This document shows, piece after piece, positions 57,360 to 64,000 of a stretch of 64,000 nt of DNA (position 1 is its first letter; the number at the start of each line of letters is the position of its first letter). The notes below the pieces were generated by a model. It did no database searches. It saw only the letters and a list, made by a program, of their open reading frames with translations, and was not told the DNA's origin. Made by a program: the position numbers and the translations under genes. Source of the stretch: Epiperipatus broadwayi (taxonomy: Eukaryota > Onychophora > Udeonychophora > Euonychophora > Peripatidae); assembly GCA_028023455.1 (NCBI GenBank), contig JAQFVV010012511.1, positions 2,604,165-2,668,164 on the forward strand, read 5' to 3'.

Positions 57360-57599
57360 CTCCATTCATTTTTCATTATCCAATTATTAGTTAAATTAAT
57401 TGATGTTTTATAAATGTTCATACAATTATTTCCATTATAATTAAAGTAATTAGTTTCGTATATCTTCCTTCTATTAATTTCTTTAATATAATTTAATGGA
57501 CTTATATTCTATGTCCATATTTTAAATAATGAACATATAATGCAGATCTGTCATCTCTCCTATTAATAACATTATTATGTTCTTTAGCCCTTTCTTCTA
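57360..57599 (-). pseudogene. PLE GIY-YIG fragment, left arm
   Basis: The minus strand reads EHNNVINRRDDRSALYVHYL, then KYGHRI and a stop. This is the stretch R-x2-[AS]-L-x-x-H-x-[LE]-x3-[HG]-x-I after the GIY-YIG core, and parallels SALYIHEKDTEHTI in the 19-kb copy. Confidence 0.65.
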
Positions 57600-57610
57600 C
57601 ACAAAATAAT

Positions 57611-57790
57611 TAGAAGAAAGGCTAAAGAACATAACAATGCTATTAATAGGAGATATGTTAGATCTATTTTATATGTTCACTATTTAAAATATGGACATAG
57701 AATAGATTGTGTTAAAAATATAAGTCCATTAAATTATATTAAAAAATGAAAACAAGGAAGATATACAAAACTAATTACATTAATAATAAC
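57611..57790 (+). pseudogene. PLE GIY-YIG fragment, right arm
   Basis: The plus strand reads RRKAKEHNNAINRRYVRSIL, then YVHYLKYGHRIDCVKNISPL and a stop. It is the mirror of the left-arm fragment and retains four more conserved residues (HRID). The remaining endonuclease sequence is absent. Confidence 0.65.
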
Positions 57791-58198
57791 AGAAATAATT
57801 GTATGAACATTTATAAAACATCAGCCAGTTTAACTAATAATTGGATAATGAAAAATGAATGGAGGGTTATATAATATGTGTTAATATAAAGATATTAAAG
57901 CATAAATTTTAGGCTTTGGTTAATTTTATATGGAGCCAGTAGATGTCACTATGTATGCAATATAGGTTATTTTTGTAGTTAACCAAGACATGTTGAAAAG
58001 GGCAAAAATTTAAAAATTGTGGAAAAGAGCTTTTATATGTTATGATGATATTACAGCCATTATCATATATTATTTTGTTGTTATGTAAAGATATTTTATT
58101 CTATATCATATCTAGGATTTATTCTTGATAGTAATAAATTTTGTCAATGCCATTACTTTTTAACATCATTTTAAAAATAATTAAACTATGTTATAGAT

Positions 58199-58677
58199 CA
58201 GGGGTGGGAAAATAGCGGCCCGAGGACCAAATGCGGCCTCTAAGAATTTTTATGCGGCCCTCCAAGACAATCAGGAAAATCCATCTTGAACTGAGATTTC
58301 CTTCCTGTGCATGACCGAAAATTCATCTATTATTTTCCACTAGGATGGCCACATCAATACACATGCTATGTGCAGGCAGGGCTTTTTCAGTTGATCTAGT
58401 TAATTTCAATTTTGTCTTTGCATTAGCAAATATAATACACATTTCCAACTTTAGTGAAACCATGAACCCTCCGAAAAATCAGTGATGAATGTCATGTGTT
58501 TAATGAAGAATGGACAAACAAATATTTCTTTGGTAATACAGGGAATAAAGCAGTGTGTTTATTGCGTCATGAAAAAAGGTGTGGCCCTCCGCTAACCTTC
58601 GCTTTTACAAAGTGTCCCCCGATGTGGCACTCCACCAATCTCTGTGGCCCTCGAGCCAAAACAATTGCCCACCCCTG
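58199..58677. mobile_element. hAT-derived MITE, 479 bp, with perfect target duplication
   Basis: The ends CAGGGGTGGG and CCCACCCCTG are perfect 10-bp inverted repeats, with further similarity inward (GGCCCGAGG against GGCCCTCGAG). The flanks are TTATAGAT at 58191-58198 and 58678-58685, an exact 8-bp duplication. CAGGGGTGGG ends are characteristic of hAT elements with a GTF2IRD2-like transposase. Confidence 0.9.
58480..58590 (+). pseudogene. hAT transposase N-terminal remnant inside the MITE
   Basis: Reads SDECHVFNEEWTNKYFF, then NKAVCLLRHEK. It matches the start of hAT transposases of the GTF2IRD2-like group (F-x-x-x-W-x3-Y-F-F ... x-V-C-L-x-C), including the first Cys of the zinc finger. 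So the MITE is an internal-deletion derivative of an autonomous hAT. Confidence 0.65.
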
Positions 58678-58685
58678 TTATAGAT

Positions 58686-59301
58686 AATTATTTTAGGATA
58701 GAAATTTTCTTTACTGAAGACTTCAAACAGAATCTACTTTATTTGTTTTAAAATGGTGTTTTTAAATCTGACAAAATCTTAAAATATATGAAAAAGATTC
58801 AGAAATAGAAGTGTTAAAACTTTTATCATTTCTGTTGCATTTATTTTCTATCAAATATTTGAGAAAAACTAAAAAATATATATTTTGAAACTGAAATGCA
58901 TACTATATTATAACATTAACATATATTAACGAATATTAAAAATATCCATCTGGTCCCAAATTTACATAAATTAACATTTGGCACAAAATTAACATATATT
59001 TTACATTGCATTCATCTGGCTTACATTTACCTTAATTAACATATATTCTACGTTCACACATGCATACTGTCTACTTTCAATTAAGTTAACATTTATCACT
59101 AGATTAATATATATTTATATATTAATTTTATAAACTAAAATATTATTAAATTGAAGTAAATATGAAGTTATATTAAATGAATTAATAAAACTTTACAAAA
59201 ATACAAAACATAGCAAAATCATCATTATTAATATAATTTTTTTTAAAAATACTACTTAATAATTACTAATATTTTTTTTATCTTATATATTTATTTTCTA
59301 G
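58686..59301. other. A+T-rich, presumably intron upstream of the 59.3-kb exon
   Basis: ATATTAACATATATT-type repeats at 58910-59050. The last 30 bases form the polypyrimidine tract and acceptor of the next exon. Confidence 0.45.
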
Positions 59302-59403
59302 GTGTATTATTTGTAGAGTTGGCATGGCTGATAATTGGAGTGATTTGGATATCTCAACACTACTCCTCCTGTCCTACAGGCATTGCCAAAGAGGCCTTAT
59401 TAG
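59302..59403 (+). CDS. Probable diacylglycerol lipase exon (transmembrane region)
   Basis: A 102-nt exon between an acceptor TTTATTTTCTAG and donor TTAG/GTAACA. It starts with two bases of a codon and ends with one. It reads VLFVELAWLIIGVIWISQHY, then SSCPTGIAKEALL. The hydrophobic half is a transmembrane helix. The sequence aligns with the last membrane segment region of animal sn1-specific diacylglycerol lipases, whose vertebrate alpha form I recall as having 'IVGIVWLTQYYTSC' at this place, including the Cys and the 'AK' four to five residues later. The enzyme makes 2-arachidonoylglycerol and sits in the plasma membrane. The catalytic lipase domain would lie in exons beyond the window or be interrupted by it. 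Adjacent exons are not identified. Confidence 0.65.
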
Positions 59404-59900
59404 GTAACATATGCCAGTGTTGTATTTTATATATATAAAAAAAAATATTCTTTTAGTTTTCACTTTTTTAACGAGATTTTACTATAGAAATACAATTTAA
59501 TAAAAATCCATAAATGTACACTAACTTCTGTTGCATTTATATTATTTATCATTAATTTCTACTCCAAATACTAGATAACAGTGCTATATCCACATTTCCA
59601 GGAAAGGGCTTCAAGTTACTTCTACAAACATATGATGCAAGTGAAAAAATCACCTTATTTTTTAGCTAAAGAGCAAAAATAAAAGGAATAATAAAACAAA
59701 AATCTTCTTTCTTCTTCTTGGTGCGGGGGGGGGGGGGGTATTGGAGTAACCTTTGCCGATTTGCCTTTTACTCGATGCTTTTTTTTAAAATCAATTTTAT
59801 TATTCGTTTTTTACATGCTAAATATAGTATCTTAAAACTTGTTTGCATTCTATTAAAATTCATGTTCTCAGATAATAACTTTTTTTTTAACTATCTCAAA
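59404..59900. other. Intron-like, with poly(G) run 59725-59738
   Basis: Fourteen consecutive G at 59725-59738 after a CTTCTTCTT tract. An acceptor-like site at 59602 opens short frames that do not match diacylglycerol lipase, so no exon is called. Confidence 0.45.
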
Positions 59901-59916
59901 AGTATATAATAGTTGT

Positions 59917-60020
59917 CAAGCGTTGTTAGCCGAGAGGTCATCGCAGCCTCCTTGCAAGTAAGCAATTGGTTGCAGACGGTTATGGGTTCGTGTTCCGGCC
60001 GATGACATGTGAAAAAAAAA
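59917..60020 (+). mobile_element. tRNA-only SINE, copy S3, with target duplication
   Basis: Plus strand: TCAAGCGTTGTTAGCCGAGA, GGTCATCGC, then the T-arm GGGTTCGTGTTCC and end GGCCGATGACATGTG, with a poly(A) of about nine. It is flanked by AGTATATAATAGTTGT (59901-59916) and AGTATATAACAATTGT (60021-60036), a 16-bp duplication with two differences. Same family as S1 and S2. It sits in the intron after the lipase exon, in sense orientation. Confidence 0.8.
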
Positions 60021-60036
60021 AGTATATAACAATTGT

Positions 60037-61210
60037 ATAGAATTTTTTTTAAAAAAAAAAAATCTTACTTCAATTTCCGAGTCATGGAAACATTTTAAAG
60101 CTGTTTTGAAAAAAAAAAAAAAAATCATTTTATGTCTGAATTCATATCTTATCACTATTCCTTCAATTGCTGTGTCATTGAGAAAAACTAAATCATTTAA
60201 TGCTCTTTACATCCTCAATGCCATTGTCATCATCAAAAAGCATGAACCCTGCAACCATAAGTGCACGATATATTCTTCAACAACTCTCTCCAGTTTTATC
60301 TCTCTCTTGCAAGAATAAATACATTCACTTTCACATCACTTTTCTAATATCATTTATTCATCCATATTTTACAAAAAAAAATTCTGTTTATTGGCTCACT
60401 ATAATGGCACTGTGTGTGCACATATAAGTAATGTATGGTTGTGTAAATAAAGTTAAAATATTTATCGTAACTAAAATCAACCAGGAAATGAATAAATTTC
60501 CCTAATAGCAAACTTTCTAGAAAATTTACATATGCAAAACGTGCGATGGAATTTTTTAAAAGCTAAAATATGCTAATGCATTTATTTAGATTTATGCCGA
60601 ATGTGGAACTAATGTATATGTTGCAGAAATCTACCCATGTGTGATATATGTGTGTGAATTCATGTCTAAGTTTAGATTGGAAAATGAAATACACACAAGC
60701 ATTGATAATGTATAAGCGTATGTGTGAAAAAGTTGTAATCACACTTTAAAGAAGATTTATTTGGACTTAGAGACAATAATATAATTTCTAAGAAAAATGT
60801 ATTTAATTTCATCTTTATATTAATATATGTTCTGTTTCGAGTTAATAAACTTTTATTGTTTAGTTTACTTATGTGTAGAGTTTTCTGATAATAAAGTTTA
60901 CTGAAGCTTACCAAGCTGGTATTGTCAATAAACCCCTGGGTACATGGCAGTTTGTGCCTATGTAAGATTAAAAATTAGGCATTTTAGTTTCTAATCACCA
61001 TTGATTTTATATATACAATCATGCACTTGCAATTTCTTTTTTATAATTTTCTTCAATCTAGTTGCTATTCATTTCAATTTCTGAACATTTCTCAATAACT
61101 TTTGTAGAATAATCTTTCAAATAGGAAAAAAAAAATCCTTTAATGTTTTGCTATTGCCCATGTTTTTCAATCATATGATTTATTAGCAAAAAGCAGGTCT
61201 GTCTAGATAT
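60037..61210. other. A+T-rich; nothing secure
   Basis: The overlapping frames at 60106-60427 lie in a pyrimidine-rich plus strand and conflict with each other; no domain is seen. Confidence 0.35.
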
Positions 61211-61214
61211 AATC

Positions 61215-63658
61215 ATCATCAACAACAATCATTATCAATCCACTGTAAAATGGTCTCTCCAAATTCAAATCATCTTTTTTGATGTCTAACCTCTCTTTAC
61301 CACATTACTCCTGCACACTTTCTTATTTCATCTATCTATCTCACATATAGTCTCTCTCTGGGTCTTTTACAATCTCTTGGAATCCATTTTAAGATTTTAA
61401 TTGTCCACTTATTATCTCTTTTAGCAATATGTACAGCCCAACTTTAATTCAGTCTTTTAATTCTTTCAATAATGTCAGTAACACCTGTTTGTTCTCTTAA
61501 CCATGTATTGCATATTTGATATTTTCTTGTTACTTCTAACATGCATCTCTCCATACTTTGAGTGATTAGAAGTTTCTACATTGCTCTTCAATTAGTAAAA
61601 CACATTTATTAAAAATCTTCCTTTTCAAACACATAGGCATATTCCCTTTTAATATTAAGTTATTTCTATCAAAAGCACTCCAATCAAGTTTAATTTTATG
61701 ATTAATTTCATCTATTATGTTTTCATCTGTAGTAATAATCTGATTAAGGTATTTGTAGTTGTTGACTTCTTATAAATCCACATAATCAATCTTTATTTTC
61801 ATCTTTTGAGAAAATCCATTGAATATTACTTCAGTCTTTTTAACATTTACCTTTAATCCTACTTTTTTAACTTTCATCTGATTATTCTTACAACATTTCT
61901 GAAGCTTTGAAGCATGATTTGCAAAGACAACTACATCATTCTGCAAAATCTAAATAACTTAAATATTCTCCATTTAGTTTTACTCCTTTAGCTTCCTATT
62001 TTAATCCACAAAATACTTCTTGCAGCACTGCTGTAAAAACTTTTAGAAATATGAAGTCACCCTGTCTTACACCCTTCTCAATGTTAACCTTCCTAGTATT
62101 AGTATGTAATCTAATTGTTGCTCTTGCAGTTTTATAAATATTCTTCAGAATATTACAATATGCTAGGTCTACACCTTGATTATCCAATTCTTTAATCACT
62201 GAAGAAATGCTTATAGAATCAAATGCCTTTTCATAATCTACAAATTCAAAGCATAATGGCAATTCATATTAATTGGTGCTTTCTATAACTTTTCTCAATA
62301 CTTGGATATGATCTACTGTATTAAAACTACTTTTAAATCCAGTTTGTTCTCTAGGTTGGTTGAAATCCAATGTTCTCTATAGACGAGTTGTAATTATCTT
62401 GGTAAAAATTTTGTATAAAACTAATAAAAGGCTGATATGTCTGTAATTTCTAATATCTTCTTTATCACCTTTTTTAAATATTAATATTATTACTGCATTC
62501 TTTCAATCATCTGGTACATTTTTATCATTTAGACATTTGGTATATAAATCTACCAAATTTTTTTTTATTTCTTTACCTGCTTTTTTTAATATATCAATTA
62601 TAGTTCAATCATTATCTGGAGCTTTTCCCTTCTCTATAAATTTAATTGGATGACACACTTCTTTATTTAAAATTCTGGGCAGTTCAGAAGATAGATGTAG
62701 AAGATACTTGTTCTTTATTACTATAGAATTCTTGATAGAACTCCTCTACCCATTTCATGATATCATCTCTCTCTTTTTAGTAATAGTTCCATCTTTTTTT
62801 CTTTTTGCAGATACAAATTTCCTACCAATACCAAAATGTTTTACACTCTTGAGATTTATTTTCTTCTGCAGCTTTCCTTGCTAGTTCACAATTATATTTT
62901 ATTATATCATTATCGACTCTTTTTTGCACCATTTACAAAATTTGAAATATTTAATCCTTCTTAATGCATCATTTTTATATATCTTCATATTCCTTTTTTT
63001 AAAAAAAAAATTCTCTAGTTTCAGTAGAAATTTTATTGGTCAATTGCTTGTTTTTTTCTACCAGCTATCTTTGTTGCAGTTTTTAAAAAGTGTTATTTTC
63101 CTATTAATTTCATTCAAATCTGAATCATATTCAAAATCTACTAATACTTGAAAACAATTTGCAAGTTCTAATTTAAATTCATTATAATGTTTCTGAAGAT
63201 TAGAAGTATCAACTGTAAATACTGTTTTTCTTAATAATTTTTGTCTCTATAGTTTTGATTTAACACATATATTACATCTTATTAATTGATGACTACTTCC
63301 TGTGTTGAATTTATTATAGACATTACAATATTGAAATATGTATTTTCAGTTAGTCAAAATATAATTCAATTCCACTGCACCTTCATTTGGATGCTTTCAT
63401 GTCCATTTCCTTTTAAAATTTTTCTCAAAAAAAAAAAAAATTCATAATATAAAGTTTATTCTTTTGTGTAAACTCCACAAGTCTATGTCCTCTCTCATTT
63501 ATATTATCATAACCAAATTTACCTACAACACTTTCATCATTCATTTGTTTACCAATTCTAGCATTAAAGTCTCCCATAACAATTTTAAAATGTTGTTTCT
63601 CTGATCAAAAGCCTTTTGTGCATCCAAATAAAAATCTTCTACTATTTCATTATTATGA
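61215..63658 (-). mobile_element. RTE-type LINE copy B, degenerate
   Basis: Minus-strand element homologous to copy A along its whole length and longer at the 5' side. It includes endonuclease sequence (63600-63350: GDFNARIGKQMNDESVVGKF-like, then ERGHRLVEF and KHPNEGAVEL). The 3' tail at 61215 has the same TGATTGTTGTTGATGATGAT type end. The 5' end stops abruptly at 63658 against a hammerhead-bearing repeat. Confidence 0.75.
61996..62262 (-). pseudogene. RTE reverse transcriptase palm (copy B)
   Basis: An 88-codon frame with FVDYEKAFDSI (motif A intact), DNQGVDLAYCNILKNIYK, then RKVNIEKGVRQGD (motif B). Below it the frame breaks; the FADD region near 61950 has a stop. The rest of the element is scattered over several frames. 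Confidence 0.8.
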
Positions 63659-63767
63659 GAACTTAAACAGAGCAAAACTCTCCATACAGTATTGCCACCT
63701 GTGCTAAACAGAGTAATCAATGGATGCCAGAAGGCTTGTGCATAAAATCCCTATCCAATGCCTACTC

Positions 63768-63814
63768 ATCCAATATCCCCAGACTAGTTTCTGGCTTGTG
63801 GCCTTCGTCAGTGA
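63768..63814 (-). ncRNA. Hammerhead ribozyme core, copy 11 (all core residues intact)
   Basis: Minus strand: CTGACGA (63811-63805), stem II GGC-CACAA-GCC flanked by an A-A pair, GAAAC (63791-63787), the two-base loop TA, GTC (63784-63782), then TGGGGATATTGGAT. Every nucleotide of the conserved catalytic core is present. The upstream half of stem I is replaced because the palindrome centre lies there, so stem I would have to be supplied by another molecule or be reduced to CTCA against TGGG. Confidence 0.65.
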
Positions 63815-63830
63815 GGAAGGCCACAAGCCA

Positions 63831-63840
63831 GAAACTAGTC
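63831..63840 (+). ncRNA. Hammerhead half-site, copy 11 (plus strand)
   Basis: GAAAC-TA-GTC is intact on the plus strand. The box-1 position reads GTGAGGA because the palindrome centre replaces CTGACGA, so this strand carries only the second half. Confidence 0.5.
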
Positions 63841-64000
63841 TGGGGATATTGGATGAGTAGGCATTGGATAGGGATTTTATGCACAAGTCTTCTGGCATCC
63901 ATTGATTACTCTGTTTAGCACAGGTGGCAATACTGTATGGAGAGTTTTGCTCTGTTTATCAACAATTAATGTGCTAGTATAGGAAATGCGATCATGTGAT

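Larger units (their letters stand above)
57102..58123. mobile_element. Large inverted repeat made of two PLE fragments
   Basis: Arms 57102-57599 and 57611-58123 are reverse complements with scattered differences, and the spacer is only about 11 bp. Each arm, read outward from the centre, begins with a GIY-YIG endonuclease C-terminal fragment and runs into the element's non-coding 3' part (AGTAGATGTCACTATGTATG). The two copies are head to head at the point where each is 5'-truncated. Confidence 0.8.
63660..63960. mobile_element. Near-perfect palindrome of the hammerhead-bearing repeat
   Basis: Arms 63667-63805 and about 63816-63955 are reverse complements with about one difference (CAAGCCTTCTGG against CAAGTCTTCTGG). 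Each arm runs from the hammerhead core through GATATTGGATGAGTAGGCAT, TTTTATGCACAAG and CATTGATTACTCTG to GGAGAGTTTTGCTCTG. The open frames reported on both strands here are the same sequence read twice, not genes. The family 3' tail (ATGTGCTAGTATAGGAAATG ... ATCATGTGAT) follows to the window edge. Confidence 0.85.

Noticed and set aside
59600-59690. Possible next lipase exon after a CCAG acceptor
   Set aside because: The in-phase reading ends in a stop after about 20 codons and does not resemble the expected sequence that follows the last membrane helix.
60106-60427. Two overlapping plus-strand frames of 70-75 codons
   Set aside because: Mutually exclusive frames in a C/T-rich stretch; no match to the downstream part of diacylglycerol lipase.
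63704-63918. Two 64-codon frames with nearly identical protein on opposite strands
   Set aside because: They are the same repeat sequence read from the two arms of the palindrome, not genes.

Overview
The window is nuclear DNA from an A+T-rich metazoan genome (roughly three quarters A+T by eye). It has spliced exons with canonical GT/AG borders, AATAAA signals, microsatellites, decayed non-LTR retrotransposons, Penelope-like elements (PLEs), hAT transposons and tRNA-derived SINEs. There is no bacterial operon, CRISPR array or rRNA. The TE mix and a probable diacylglycerol lipase exon point to an animal, most likely an invertebrate with a large repeat-rich genome. The sequence alone does not settle the species.

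Host gene content is sparse. Two exons are well supported: a 193-bp minus-strand exon at 8522-8714 (unrecognised protein, both splice sites good) and a 102-bp plus-strand exon at 59302-59403 that matches the membrane region of sn1-specific diacylglycerol lipase. Weaker candidates are minus exons near 37.7 kb separated by a 40-nt intron, a minus terminal exon at 41.1 kb, a minus ORF at 49.0-49.3 kb, and a two-exon small plus-strand ORF at 51.26-51.56 kb.

Mobile elements fill much of the rest. A nearly complete APE-type LINE lies at 4.2-7.7 kb (two in-frame stops, a 53-bp tandem duplication and one further frameshift). Three RTE-type LINE copies lie at 51.9-54.6 kb (+), 54.7-56.8 kb (-) and 61.2-63.7 kb (-). 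A complete 3074-bp hAT at 23190-26263 and a 479-bp hAT-derived MITE at 58199-58677 both have perfect 8-bp target duplications. PLE fragments with GIY-YIG endonuclease sequence are at 3.8, 18.8 and 57.6 kb. A SINE made of little more than a full-length tRNA plus poly(A) is present in three copies.

The most unusual signal is a dispersed repeat family whose copies carry the core of a type I hammerhead ribozyme. The order is CTGAYGA, a short stem II, GAAAC, a two-base loop, then GTC, with both halves of stem I present in the flanks. At least seven copies or partial copies occur on both strands, once as a head-to-tail pair with 457-bp spacing and once as a near-perfect palindrome at the right edge. 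Hammerhead-like remnants of other sequence sit beside the PLE at 18.7 kb, in the long inverted repeat at 44.2-45.7 kb and possibly at 42.8-43.0 kb. Hammerheads are known from PLEs and retrozymes, so this looks like a PLE- or retrozyme-related lineage. The window is also rich in long inverted repeats (10.0, 18.4, 20.4, 27.1, 33.2, 34.6, 44.2, 50.4, 57.1 and 63.7 kb).
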